Positions 52,600-62,135 of a stretch of DNA of 64,000 nt are shown here, piece by piece (the first letter of the stretch is position 1; the number at the start of each line of letters is the position of its first letter). The DNA comes from Pseudomonas vranovensis DSM 16006 (GTDB taxonomy: Bacteria; Pseudomonadota; Gammaproteobacteria; Pseudomonadales; Pseudomonadaceae). The notes below the pieces were generated by a model, which was not told the origin of the DNA, ran no database searches, and worked only from the letters and a program-made list of their open reading frames with translations. A program made the translations under genes and the position numbers. The stretch is taken from positions 157,610 to 221,609 of the forward strand of contig NZ_KE384455.1 in the NCBI RefSeq assembly GCF_000425805.1, read 5' to 3'.

Positions 52600-53424
52600 A
52601 TGGATACCCCCTTGAGCTGGCGAGAGCGGCTCTACGTCGTCGTTTTTCAAACCGACACCGTCGCGGGCCGACGTTTTGACAGCCTCCTGCTGCTGATCAT
52701 CCTCGCCAGCCTGATCACCGTGGTGCTCGACAGCATCGATGAAGTCCACCAGAACTACGCCGGCTTGCTGGCCGGCATCGAGTGGGGCTTCACCGCGATC
52801 TTCCTGGCCGAATATGTGGTGCGCCTGTACTGCTCGCCCAAGCCCCTGCGCTACGCCTTCAGTTTTTATGGCCTGGTCGACCTGCTGGCGATCGTGCCGG
52901 GGATCATCGCCCTATACTACAGCGATGCCCAGTACCTGCTGATCATCCGGGTGATCCGGATGCTGCGCATCTTTCGCGTGCTCAAGCTCAGCCCCTACCT
53001 CAAGCAGGCGCATTACCTGCTCGCGGCATTGCGGGGCAGCAAGCAGAAGATCATCGTCTTCCTGGTCAGCGTCTCGACCCTGGTGACGGTGTTCGGCACC
53101 TTGATGTATGTGGTCGAAGGCCCCGAGCACGGCTTTACCAGTATCCCCAAGGGGATCTACTGGGCCATCGTCACCCTGACCACCGTGGGCTTTGGCGATA
53201 TCGTGCCCAAGACGCCGCTGGGCCAGGTGATTTCCTCGATGGTGATGATCACCGGCTACTCGATCATTGCCGTGCCGACCGGTATCTTCACTGCCGAGCT
53301 GGCCAATGCCATGCGCGGCGAACAGCTGCAGCACGACTGTCCGGTGTGCCGCAAGAACAACCATGAACATGGGGCAGCGTTCTGCTCCCGTTGTGGCAAC
53401 GCGTTGTTTAAGAAAATGGAATAA
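52600..53424 (+). CDS. voltage-gated potassium channel with C-terminal zinc ribbon
   Basis: A 274-residue six-helix K+ channel. The S4-like helix has regularly spaced Arg (RVIRMLRIFRVLKL, 117-130), the filter is TVGFGD (195-200), and S6 ends with TGYSIIAVPTGIFTAEL. The tail after 240 carries CPVC (Cys 247, 250) and CSRCG (Cys 262, 265), a zinc-ribbon-like knuckle replacing the usual RCK or cNMP domain. ATG 52600 is preferred because ggag precedes it; ATG 52588 has no ribosome site. Confidence 0.9.
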   Translation: MDTPLSWRERLYVVVFQTDTVAGRRFDSLLLLIILASLITVVLDSIDEVHQNYAGLLAGIEWGFTAIFLAEYVVRLYCSPKPLRYAFSFYGLVDLLAIVPGIIALYYSDAQYLLIIRVIRMLRIFRVLKLSPYLKQAHYLLAALRGSKQKIIVFLVSVSTLVTVFGTLMYVVEGPEHGFTSIPKGIYWAIVTLTTVGFGDIVPKTPLGQVISSMVMITGYSIIAVPTGIFTAELANAMRGEQLQHDCPVCRKNNHEHGAAFCSRCGNALFKKME

Positions 53425-53517
53425 GCACAGCACTTTTTAATCTTTTAGCGCCTAAAGCCGAACCGTTATAGTCGCTGGCAAAATGCCTTTGATGCCAATT
53501 CGAACAAGGAATGCACA

Positions 53518-54516
53518 GTGAAAAAACTCTTCAGTGCCTCGCTTCTGGCCGCAGGCCTCGCCCTGAGCAACCTGGCCCACGCAGCGCCGCCGCTGCTGAA
53601 CGTCTCCTATGACGTGATGCGCGACTTCTACAAGGACTACAACGCCGCCTTCCAGAAGCACTGGGAAGCCGAGCACAAAGAGAAACTCACCGTGCAGATG
53701 TCGTTCGGTGGTTCGAGCAAGCAGGCGCGCTCGGTCATCGACGGCCTGCCGGCCGACGTCATCACCATGAACATGGCCACCGACATCAACGCCCTGGCCG
53801 ACAACGGCAAGCTGGTGCCCGACAACTGGGTGACCCGCCTGCCGAACAACAGCGCGCCGTTCACCTCGGCCACGGTGTTCATCGTGCGCAAGGGCAACCC
53901 CAAGGCCCTCAAAGACTGGCCCGACCTGCTCAAGGACGGCGTCCAGGTCATCGTGCCCAACCCCAAGACCTCGGGTAACGGCCGCTACACCTACCTCTCG
54001 GCCTGGGGCTATGTGTTGAAGAACGGCGGAGACGAGAACAAGGCCAAGGACTTCGTCGGCAAACTGTTCAAGCAGGCGCCAGTGCTCGACACCGGCGGTC
54101 GCGCCGCCACCACCACGTTCATGACCAACCAGATCGGCGATGTGCTGGTGACTTTCGAGAACGAAGCCGAGATGATCGCTCGCGAGTTCGGCCGCGATCA
54201 GTTCGAGGTCATCTACCCAAGCGTCTCCGCCGAAGCCGAGCCACCGGTGACCGTGGTCGACAAAGTGGTCGACAAGAAAGGCACCCGCGCCACTGCCGAG
54301 GCGTACCTGAAGTACCTGTGGTCGCCAGAGGCCCAGGAAATCGCCGCCAACAACTACCTGCGCCCCCGTGATGCAACCGTGCTGGCCAAGTACACCGACC
54401 GCTTCCCCAAAGTCGACTTCCTGTCGGTAGAGAAGACCTTCGGTGACTGGCGCACCGTGCAGAAGACCCACTTCAACGACGGTGGTGTGTTCGACCAGAT
54501 CTACACCGGCCAGTAA
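53518..54516 (+). CDS. sbp: periplasmic sulfate-binding protein
   Basis: A 332-residue ABC-transporter receptor. Signal peptide LFSASLLAAGLALSNLAHAA, then LLNVSYDVMRDFYKDYN, MSFGGSSKQARSVIDGLPAD, NPKTSGNGRYTYLSAWGY and TGGRAATTTF, all typical of Sbp/CysP. GTG 53518 after caagga. The permease and ATPase genes (cysT, cysW, cysA) are not adjacent, so it is an orphan receptor here. Confidence 0.95.
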   Translation: MKKLFSASLLAAGLALSNLAHAAPPLLNVSYDVMRDFYKDYNAAFQKHWEAEHKEKLTVQMSFGGSSKQARSVIDGLPADVITMNMATDINALADNGKLVPDNWVTRLPNNSAPFTSATVFIVRKGNPKALKDWPDLLKDGVQVIVPNPKTSGNGRYTYLSAWGYVLKNGGDENKAKDFVGKLFKQAPVLDTGGRAATTTFMTNQIGDVLVTFENEAEMIAREFGRDQFEVIYPSVSAEAEPPVTVVDKVVDKKGTRATAEAYLKYLWSPEAQEIAANNYLRPRDATVLAKYTDRFPKVDFLSVEKTFGDWRTVQKTHFNDGGVFDQIYTGQ

Positions 54517-54522
54517 CCAGGC

Positions 54523-54620
54523 CCTCGGCAGCGGCTACAGATTACCCGTGTAGCCGCTGGCGACAGCCTGCGATCGGCCGAGCAGCGGTCGTGCCTCAAG
54601 ACAGTTGCTCCTGCTCCGCG
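54523..54620. repeat. intergenic repeat, second family, copy C
   Basis: cggcagcggctacagattac, then tagccgctggcgacagcctg and cgatcggccgagcagcggtc followed by gtg. It closely follows copy A (both have ggctacagatt and ccgctggcgacagcctg). Confidence 0.85.
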
Positions 54621-54685
54621 ATTGCTCCTCCAACGATCCGTTCATTGACTACCCTTTCCGTGATCCACGGTTCAAGGAGTACCCA

Positions 54686-56722
54686 GTGACCCGATCTTTC
54701 CTCGCCCTGCTGCTCGGCGCCCTGCTAAGCATCCAGTTGGCGGCCGCGGTACCCCTGCTGCCCAAGGCTGACAAATCCACTGAACCCGCCGAACCGGTGG
54801 TCCAGGGTGGCCTGCTGGGCGCGATTGCCGATGGCCTGGACGACGTCAGCCAGGAGCTGGATGTCGACAACCACCTGATCGACAACTGGCGCCTGCGCGC
54901 CGACCGCGCCGCCGATGAAGTCGATCAGTTGGTCACCAAGCCGGCGGGGTTGAGCTCCCTGGAACTGTGGCGCGATTTCGCCATTCTCACCGTCACCTGG
55001 CTGATCGCCTTTGTCGTGCTCACCCAGCTGGGGCGTTTTCTGGCCCTCAGCAGCAGCCGCTCCCGCCTGCTGCGCGAGCGACCGCGGCCGAGCCAGGTGG
55101 TCAAATACCTGCTGGTCTACACCCTGCCCGCCCTGGCCAGCCTGATCATCACCCTCTACGTCAGCCACTTTCTGGCTATTTCGGCCGGTCGCGCACTGGG
55201 CATGAGCCTGGCCTATGCCACCAGCAGCGGTACCTTTTCAACCTCGATCATTCTCTGCCTGATCACCCTGTTCGACACCGGGCACAAGCGCACTGCAGTG
55301 CGCATCATCTACCAGGTGGCACCACGGCCACTGTTTCTGATCGGCTTCCTGGCGGCCTGGAGCGATGCGCTCACCAGCCCGCAGATCGCCCGGCAACTGG
55401 GCGGCAACATCACCAGCAGCATCGCCGCCGTGACCGGCCTGCTGGCAACCCTGGCGTTCGCAGTGCTGGTGCTCAAGCTGCGCCGCCCGGTCGCGCACCT
55501 GATCCGCAACCGCGCCTTGCCCGACCGCCTGGAACACCGTGCGGTACAGGAAACCCTGCGCATTTTCTCGGCACTGTGGTTCCTGCCGATCCTGATGATG
55601 ATTCTGGTCTCGGCCATCCACCTGATCGGCGCCGGCGAAGAAAGCCAGCGCGCCCTGCAAAAGGCCCTGCTGACCTCGATCCTGCTGATCGGCACAGTGT
55701 TCCTCAGCACCGTCCTGCAGCGCATGTTCATCCACCAGGAGCAGGACGCCAGGCAGCGCCTGCGGCCCTACAAGGAACTGCTGCGCAACCTGGCCTATGC
55801 ACTGCTGCGCATCGCCATGGCAGTGGCCTTCATCGAGCTGCTGGGGCGTATCTGGGGCTTCTCCGTACTCGATTTCGCCCTGCGCAACCGCCTGGGCCGG
55901 GCCATCAGCGATTCGTTGAGCAGCATTGGCCTGATCCTGCTGGTGACCTGGCTGCTGTGGGTAGTGATCGACACCGCCATCCAGGAAGCGCTCAAGCCCA
56001 CCGTCGGACGCCGAGCCTCGCGCCAACCCAGCACCCGGGTGCGCACTATCCTGCCGATGCTGCGCAACGCCATCAAAATCATCCTGGTGGTGATCTGCAC
56101 CATCACCACCATGGCCAACCTGGGCATCAACGTCGCTCCGCTGCTGGCCGGTGCCGGCGTGGTGGGCCTGGCCATCGGCTTCGGCTCCCAGCAACTGGTG
56201 CAGGATGTGATCACCGGCCTGTTCATCCTCATCGAAGACACCATCGCCATCGGCGACTGGGTGGTGCTCGACTCCGGCCACGCCGGCACTGTCGAAAGCC
56301 TGACCATCCGCACCCTGCGCCTGCGCGACGGCAAGGGCTTCGTACACTCGGTGCCGTTCGGCCAGATCAAGGCAGTCACCAACCAGTCGCGGCAGTTCGC
56401 CTATGCGTTTTTCTCCGTACAGTTCAGCTACGCCACCAACGTCGACAGCGCCTTGAAACTGATCCGCGAAGTGGGCCACTCGATCAGCGAAGACCCGATG
56501 CTGCGCCACAGCCTGCAAGGGCCGCTGCAGGTGTTCGGGGTCGACAGCATGAACCTCAACGGCATCACCCTTACCGCGCAGTTTCGTACCAGCTCCGGCG
56601 GCCAGTACGCGGTCAACCGGGCCTTCAACGAACGCCTGAAAAAGCGCGTGGACGAAACCGATGACGTCAGCTTTGCTCAGTACTATCCAGCCCCGCCCGG
56701 CCGAGGCGAAGGACAGGCCTGA
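54686..56722 (+). CDS. mechanosensitive channel, large MscS family
   Basis: A 678-residue MscS-superfamily protein with signal peptide (FLALLLGALLSIQLAAA), a periplasmic helical segment, about ten helices, and a C-terminal MscS core (AGAGVVGLAIGFGSQQLVQD, FILIEDTIAIGDWVVL, VPFGQIKAVTNQSRQFAYAF). GTG 54686 is preceded by aaggagt; the frame is open 27 codons further upstream through the repeat region and is not likely coding. It probably releases solutes on osmotic downshift. Confidence 0.9.
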   Translation: MTRSFLALLLGALLSIQLAAAVPLLPKADKSTEPAEPVVQGGLLGAIADGLDDVSQELDVDNHLIDNWRLRADRAADEVDQLVTKPAGLSSLELWRDFAILTVTWLIAFVVLTQLGRFLALSSSRSRLLRERPRPSQVVKYLLVYTLPALASLIITLYVSHFLAISAGRALGMSLAYATSSGTFSTSIILCLITLFDTGHKRTAVRIIYQVAPRPLFLIGFLAAWSDALTSPQIARQLGGNITSSIAAVTGLLATLAFAVLVLKLRRPVAHLIRNRALPDRLEHRAVQETLRIFSALWFLPILMMILVSAIHLIGAGEESQRALQKALLTSILLIGTVFLSTVLQRMFIHQEQDARQRLRPYKELLRNLAYALLRIAMAVAFIELLGRIWGFSVLDFALRNRLGRAISDSLSSIGLILLVTWLLWVVIDTAIQEALKPTVGRRASRQPSTRVRTILPMLRNAIKIILVVICTITTMANLGINVAPLLAGAGVVGLAIGFGSQQLVQDVITGLFILIEDTIAIGDWVVLDSGHAGTVESLTIRTLRLRDGKGFVHSVPFGQIKAVTNQSRQFAYAFFSVQFSYATNVDSALKLIREVGHSISEDPMLRHSLQGPLQVFGVDSMNLNGITLTAQFRTSSGGQYAVNRAFNERLKKRVDETDDVSFAQYYPAPPGRGEGQA

Positions 56723-56764
56723 TTGATCTTTCTAGCCCCTGACATCGGTGATAAAGTCGCGCCC

Positions 56765-57151
56765 ATGAACCCCACCCGCGCCCACCGCCCGCTGATTGCC
56801 TGGACCCTGTATTTCTGTGTCCTGTTCAATCTGTTCGCCTGCGGTATCGGTCATGGGCAAATGATGGGCCTCAAGCTCAACGGCATCGGCGGCGCCTTCT
56901 GCTCGGCCATGGGCTCAGCGGGCCCAACCTTCAAGAGCGATTTCGGCGATCAATCGGTCGCCGGCTGGGACAGCCTGCAAACCTGCCCGGTGTGCGCTGC
57001 AGCTGTGGTGTGCCTGGGCCTGGTGCTGGTCATCGGCTGGCTGCTGGCCGCCGCGCGTATCCGCCGCTATCACCGTGAACTGCGCAGCAAGGCGCCACCC
57101 CGCTATTGCTGGCCTGCCGCCAACCCCCGCGCCTCCCCCTTTCTGGCTTGA
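56765..57151 (+). CDS. DUF2946 family protein
   Basis: A 128-residue protein beginning PTRAHRPLIAWTLYFCVLFN, with GIGHGQMMGLKLNG and a CPVCAAA knuckle followed by a second helix. This matches DUF2946, a family found beside TonB receptors and PepSY proteins in copper- and iron-responsive loci. ATG 56765. Metal handling is inferred from context and the Cys/His content. Confidence 0.8.
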   Translation: MNPTRAHRPLIAWTLYFCVLFNLFACGIGHGQMMGLKLNGIGGAFCSAMGSAGPTFKSDFGDQSVAGWDSLQTCPVCAAAVVCLGLVLVIGWLLAAARIRRYHRELRSKAPPRYCWPAANPRASPFLA

Positions 57152-57250
57152 ACCACCTGGCCGCCCGTGCGGCTGCCTGTAATCGGCCTCATTGCCGTAC
57201 CTGACCCACAGGTGCCGCTGGCCGCTGGCTCAATTTCCAGAGTTCGACAA

Positions 57251-59419
57251 ATGCCCAACTCCTATCGCCTTTCCGGTTGCGCGGCGCTGCTCTGCGCGCT
57301 GTCCATGAATGCCTCGGCCGAGGCCCAACTGACCCTGCCTGATGTGCGTATCGAAGGCCGCGCCGACAGCGAAGACGGCGTACTGCTCGACACCCCTTCA
57401 CAAACCGGTTCGCGCCTGGGCCTGACCCCGCGGGAAACCCCGGCCTCGGTAAACATCGTCAACCGACATCAGCTCGAGCAACGCGGCGCCCAGACCACCC
57501 AGGACGCCCTCAACGGCGTGCCTGGCATGACCGCCGCCTCGCCACCCGGCTCTGCAGGCTCGGTGGCCTACCGGGGCTTTTCCGGGGCGCAGATCACTCA
57601 GCTGTTCAACGGCATCAGCGTGCAGTACGACTCGATTGCCGCACGCCCGGTAGACAGCTGGATCTACGACCGTGTCGAAGCCATTGGCGGCCCATCGAGC
57701 TTCCTGTTCGGCGCCGGTGCCGTGGGCGGTTCGATCAACTACATCACCAAGCTCGCCAGCCGTGACGAAAACTTCAACGAAGGCCGCATCAAGTACGGTT
57801 CCTACGACAGCAGCGAAACCTCGTTCGGCTTCAACCATGCCTTGAACGAAGGCGACGGCATCCGCAACTACGCGCGCCTGGACTTCAGCCATACCCACAG
57901 CAACGGCTACGTCGACCGCGAGGAGCGCGATGCCTGGAGCATGGCGTTCTCGCTGCTCACCGACATCAACGATCAGCTCTCCCACACCCTGGCCCTGGAA
58001 TACCAGAACGAGACCGTCGACAGCCCCTACTGGGGCAGCCCGGTGCTCAACCCACTGGGCGGGGAAATGAAGGTCGACGAAAGCCGGCGCTTCGAGAACT
58101 ACAACGTCGAGGATGGCCGCTACGAGCAGCGGGTGCGCTGGCTGCGCTCGATCACCGAGTACCGCTTCAACGACGACACCTCGGTGCGCAATACCCTCTA
58201 CCACTACAACACCGAGCGTAACTTCCGAAACCTTGAAACCTATGCCTACACCGCCGACAACAGCCACGTGAACCGCTCCAATGCCTTGCTGCAGCGCCAC
58301 GACCAGGAGCTCAACGGCAACCGCTTCGAGCTGCTGCACCAGGGCCAGTTGCTGGGCATGAACAGCCAGTGGTCGGCCGGGCTGGACTACAGCCACAACG
58401 TGCAGATGAACTACCCGCGCTCAGTCACCGGGGTGTTCGACAGCGTCGACCCTGCGCACTTCGACCCCGGTCACTTCTACGACCTCAACGGCATGGTCCC
58501 GGGCTACCAGAAAAACCGCCAGAACACCGTGGACACCTGGGCGGCGTTCCTGGAAAACCGCCTGCAACTGACCGAGCGCCTGTCGCTGCTGACCGGCCTG
58601 CGCTACGACCATATCGACCTTGAGGTCCACAACTACCGCACTGTCGACGCCAACAACCCGCTGGACTTCAAGCAGACCTACGAGCCCACCACCGGGCGAG
58701 TCGGCCTGGTCTACCAACTGACCCCGGCCGCCAACGTCTACGTGCAGTACAGCACCGCCGCCGACCCACCCGCCGGCATCCTCACCACCGCCACCTTCGC
58801 CCAGGTACGCGACTTCGACCTGAGTACCGGCAAGCAGGTCGAGGTGGGCAGCAAGTTCGACTTTCTCGACGGCCGTGGCGCCGCCACCCTTGCTGCCTAC
58901 CATATCGAGCGCAAGAACCTCGCCACAGCCGACCCGGCCAACCCTGGCTTCACCCAGCCGGTGGGCAAGCAGTCGTCGCGCGGCGTCGAGCTTGCGGGCT
59001 CGTTGCGCGTGACCCCGCAGCTGCTGGCCGAGGGCAACCTCGCCTACGTCGATGCCCAGTACGATGAGTTCAACGAGAACGTCGGTGGCACCAGCGTGTC
59101 GCGCAAGGGCAACACCCCGACCAACATTCCCGAGCGCGTGGCCAACCTGTGGCTGACCTACGACATCGACCCCAACTGGCAAGTGGGTGGCGACAGTCGC
59201 TATGTGTCGTCGGTGTACGCCGACGCAGCCAACACCCGGCATGCGCCGTCCTACACGGTGTTTGGTGCCTTTGTCGGCTACAAGGTCGACACCGACACCC
59301 GCATCACCGCCCGGGTGCGCAACCTGACCGACGAAGTCTATGCCCGCTGGACCAGCGCCAGCATGCTCTACCTGGGTGCCCCGCGCTCCCTGGAGCTGGC
59401 CGTGCAGACGCGCTTCTAG
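57251..59419 (+). CDS. TonB-dependent outer-membrane receptor (siderophore or metal)
   Basis: A 722-residue receptor. Signal peptide LSGCAALLCALSMNASAEA, a plug domain (ETPASVNIVNRHQLEQRGAQ, TTQDALNGVPGMTA, IGGPSSFLFGAGAVGGSINY) and a 22-strand-type barrel ending in LELAVQTRF. ATG 57251 starts the signal peptide; the upstream open frame is not coding. It is flanked by DUF2946 and PepSY genes. The substrate cannot be read from sequence; a siderophore or copper are both possible. Confidence 0.92.
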   Translation: MPNSYRLSGCAALLCALSMNASAEAQLTLPDVRIEGRADSEDGVLLDTPSQTGSRLGLTPRETPASVNIVNRHQLEQRGAQTTQDALNGVPGMTAASPPGSAGSVAYRGFSGAQITQLFNGISVQYDSIAARPVDSWIYDRVEAIGGPSSFLFGAGAVGGSINYITKLASRDENFNEGRIKYGSYDSSETSFGFNHALNEGDGIRNYARLDFSHTHSNGYVDREERDAWSMAFSLLTDINDQLSHTLALEYQNETVDSPYWGSPVLNPLGGEMKVDESRRFENYNVEDGRYEQRVRWLRSITEYRFNDDTSVRNTLYHYNTERNFRNLETYAYTADNSHVNRSNALLQRHDQELNGNRFELLHQGQLLGMNSQWSAGLDYSHNVQMNYPRSVTGVFDSVDPAHFDPGHFYDLNGMVPGYQKNRQNTVDTWAAFLENRLQLTERLSLLTGLRYDHIDLEVHNYRTVDANNPLDFKQTYEPTTGRVGLVYQLTPAANVYVQYSTAADPPAGILTTATFAQVRDFDLSTGKQVEVGSKFDFLDGRGAATLAAYHIERKNLATADPANPGFTQPVGKQSSRGVELAGSLRVTPQLLAEGNLAYVDAQYDEFNENVGGTSVSRKGNTPTNIPERVANLWLTYDIDPNWQVGGDSRYVSSVYADAANTRHAPSYTVFGAFVGYKVDTDTRITARVRNLTDEVYARWTSASMLYLGAPRSLELAVQTRF

Positions 59420-59429
59420 GATGCCCGCG

Positions 59430-60884
59430 ATGAAACGCTACCTGTACCTGTGGCACCGTTGGCTCGGCATCGGACTGTGCCTGTTCATGGCCCTGTGGTT
59501 CTTCTCGGGCGTGGTCATGCTTTATGTCGGCTATCCCAAGCTGACACCCCGGGAACACCTCGCGCACCTGCCGGTGCTCGACCTGCAGGGCTGCTGTGTC
59601 GACCTGGGCAGCGCCCTGGCTGCCGCCGACCCGGACCGGAGCCCATCGAGCATCCGCTTGAGCACCGTGGCTGGTACGCCGCGCTACTTGCTCAGCTACA
59701 GCGGTGGCAGCAATGTGGCCGTGGATGCTCGCACGGGCCGGCGCCTGGGGCCGACCGATCACAACCAGGCCGTGGCCAGCGCCCATCAATACGACCCACT
59801 GGCGCCAGCGCGCTACCGCGGCCTGGTGCAGGAAGACCTGTGGACGCACTCCCGGGCCCTGGATGCCGATCGTCCGCTACAGCGCGTGCAACTCGACGAT
59901 GCCGAAGGCACTCTGCTCTATGTCTCCGGTCAGACCGGCGCAGTGGTGCGCGATGCCAGCGCCGTAGAGCGTGGCTGGAACCTGGTCGGTGCCTGGCTGC
60001 ACTGGCTGTACCCGCTGCGCGGCATCGGCCTGGACGGGCTGTGGAGCAACCTGGTGATCTACCTGTCGCTGGGCGCTACCTTCATGGCACTGCTGGGCAC
60101 GGTGATCGGCGTGTTGCGCTGGCGGTTGCGCAAGCCCTACCGCAGCGGCTCGCGCTCGCCCTACCGAGGCTTTGCCCGCTGGCATCATATCGGTGGCTTG
60201 CTGTTCGGCGTGCTGGCGATCACCTGGATCTTCAGCGGCTTGATGTCGATGAACCCGTGGCGGGTGTTCAGTAGCGCGGCGCCGCTGAATACCGCTGCCT
60301 ACCAAGGCGGGGTACTGAAGGCCGAAGCCTTCCCGGAGTCGGCGCAGCAGGCGATCGCGCGCTTTGCCGATGAAGGCTTTGCAGTACGGGAGCTGGAGTG
60401 GCGGTTGATCGGGGGAACGGGGTATCTGGTGGGGCATGACGGTGCCGGCCGCACCCGGCTGCTAGCCGACGGGGAAGTGCTTGGGCGCTTGCCGAAGGCA
60501 GTACTGGATCGTGCTGCCCAGGCGGTGCTGCCGGCGGTGAAAATGCACAGCGAACAACTCGACACCTACGACTTCTACTATTACGCACGGGCCGAACAGA
60601 GCATGCTCGGGCACCTGGACAAACGCTTGCCGGTGCTGCGAGTACGGTTTGACGACCCGCAGCAGAGCTGGCTGCACCTGGACCTGTACACCGGCGAACT
60701 GCTCGGGGTGATGGACCAGCCCAGGCGGGCGTCACGCTGGCTGTTTGCCTTGCTGCACAGCTGGGACTGGCTGCCGTTGCTGGAGCGAAGGCCACTCTGG
60801 GATGTGTGGATGATAGTGCTCAGCATCGGCGGGCTGGTGATCAGTGTCAGCGGTATCGTGCTGGGCTGGCGCAGGCTGCGGTAG
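59430..60884 (+). CDS. PepSY-associated membrane protein
   Basis: A 484-residue PepSY_TM-type protein. Helices: about 7-30 (LYLWHRWLGIGLCLFMALWF), about 195-225 (NLVIYLSLGATFMALLGTVI), about 245-265 (WHHIGGLLFGVLAITWIFSG) and a last one near 455-478. Periplasmic PepSY modules lie between. Such proteins partner TonB receptors, possibly as iron reductases. ATG 59430 has agga at the right distance; ATG 59421 has none. It begins 10 bases after the receptor stop: same operon. Confidence 0.9.
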   Translation: MKRYLYLWHRWLGIGLCLFMALWFFSGVVMLYVGYPKLTPREHLAHLPVLDLQGCCVDLGSALAAADPDRSPSSIRLSTVAGTPRYLLSYSGGSNVAVDARTGRRLGPTDHNQAVASAHQYDPLAPARYRGLVQEDLWTHSRALDADRPLQRVQLDDAEGTLLYVSGQTGAVVRDASAVERGWNLVGAWLHWLYPLRGIGLDGLWSNLVIYLSLGATFMALLGTVIGVLRWRLRKPYRSGSRSPYRGFARWHHIGGLLFGVLAITWIFSGLMSMNPWRVFSSAAPLNTAAYQGGVLKAEAFPESAQQAIARFADEGFAVRELEWRLIGGTGYLVGHDGAGRTRLLADGEVLGRLPKAVLDRAAQAVLPAVKMHSEQLDTYDFYYYARAEQSMLGHLDKRLPVLRVRFDDPQQSWLHLDLYTGELLGVMDQPRRASRWLFALLHSWDWLPLLERRPLWDVWMIVLSIGGLVISVSGIVLGWRRLR

Positions 60885-60894
60885 GAGTATCCTG

Positions 60895-61000
60895 AATACC
60901 ACCGCTGCGCGGCCGATCGCAGGCTGTCGCCAGCGGCTACCGGGCATTCTGTAGCCGCTGCCGAGGAACGAGGCTGCGATCGACTGCGCAGCCGTCGCAA
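60895..61000. repeat. intergenic repeat, second family, copy D
   Basis: ccgctgcgcggccgatcgca, then ggctgtcgccagcggctacc, ttctgtagccgctgccgagg and gctgcgatcgactgcgcagc. The inverted arms again flank ggctac/gtagcc. It lies between convergent genes. Confidence 0.85.
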
Positions 61001-61023
61001 GGGTGGCGCTAGCGAACTGAAAG

Positions 61024-61986
61024 TTACGTCACATCGCGGGGCAAATCGAGACGTCGCACCGCCGCTCCTGCAAAAACCATTGCCTTGAGTCCGCCGGCCG
61101 GATCGACGTCCGGGAATTCCGGCGCATTGGCCACGCGCTCCACGAAAGTCAGGGCCGGCGCCTCGTGCGCCATGCCCTCGATCAGGAACTCAGGCCCGAT
61201 CCCCGGATCGTTCACACACGCCAGGACCGTCCCCGACTCACTCAACAGTTCCGGTAAACGGCGCAGGATCTTGCGGTAGTCCTGGGTCAACACAAAGCTG
61301 CCTTTCTGAAAGGTGGGCGGGTCGATGATGATCAGGTCATAAGGCCCGGACTTGCGCACCTTGCCCCACGACTTGAACAGCTCATGCCCCAGAAAGCTCA
61401 CCCGCGACAGATCATGGCCATTGTGCCGATGGTTGTCCCGCCCCCGGCTCAGGGCCGAGCGCGCCATGTCCAGGTTGACCACGTGCTCGGCACCGCCGGC
61501 AACCGCCGCCACGGAAAACCCGCAGGTGTAGGCGAACAGGTTGAGCACCCGCTTGCCGGCCGCCCGCTCACGCACCCAGCGGCGGCCGTAGCGCATGTCG
61601 AGGAACAGGCCGGTGTTCTGCTTGACGCCCAGGTCCAGCTGGTAGCGAAGGCCATCTTCGTCGATCAGCCAGTGCTCGCTGGGCGTGCCCAGCAACCAGT
61701 GGCCCGGGCTGTCGGGCAGGTAACGGTGCTGGATCAGGATCGCCTGCCCTGCCCAGCAAGGCGCTTCAGCCAGTGCCAGCAGCATCTGCTCCAGCGCCTG
61801 CAACTGCCCCTCGGGCGGCTCGCGAAACAGCGACACCAGCAACACGCCCTGCAACCAATCCACGGTGATCTGCTCAAGCCCCGGCCAGCACCGGCCGCGG
61901 CCATGAAACAGCCGTCGGGTTTCTGTCGGCGCCGGGTCAAGGGCCGCGAGCAGGTGGTGCTGGAGGGTGTCGATCACAGAAGTCAT
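61024..61986 (-). CDS. class I SAM-dependent methyltransferase, RlmI/RlmK-like
   Basis: A 320-residue methyltransferase: an N-terminal helical part, then LGVKQNTGLFLDMRYGRRWV, motif I VLNLFAYTCGFSVAAVAGGA, and the catalytic-type LIIIDPPTFQKGSF. This is the rRNA (cytosine-C5/guanine-N2) large-subunit methyltransferase fold. No PUA domain precedes it. ATG 61986 gives MTSVIDTLQHH. The C-terminus (LDLPRDVT) is encoded by bases resembling a REP half (catcgcggggcaaatcg), so the REP may have contributed the last codons. Confidence 0.86.
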   Translation of the reverse strand: MTSVIDTLQHHLLAALDPAPTETRRLFHGRGRCWPGLEQITVDWLQGVLLVSLFREPPEGQLQALEQMLLALAEAPCWAGQAILIQHRYLPDSPGHWLLGTPSEHWLIDEDGLRYQLDLGVKQNTGLFLDMRYGRRWVRERAAGKRVLNLFAYTCGFSVAAVAGGAEHVVNLDMARSALSRGRDNHRHNGHDLSRVSFLGHELFKSWGKVRKSGPYDLIIIDPPTFQKGSFVLTQDYRKILRRLPELLSESGTVLACVNDPGIGPEFLIEGMAHEAPALTFVERVANAPEFPDVDPAGGLKAMVFAGAAVRRLDLPRDVT

Positions 61987-62135
61987 GGGCAAAGTCGATG
62001 GCGTAAAGCGGCCTATTCTACCCTGCCCGTTCACCCATGAAAGAAGTGCGCCGATAACCCGTATTTTTGTCGCTTTTTTTCGACCGCTGGCACTGGCGAT
62101 AGTACCCGCCTCCCCTTCAGCAACGGGTCACTGCC

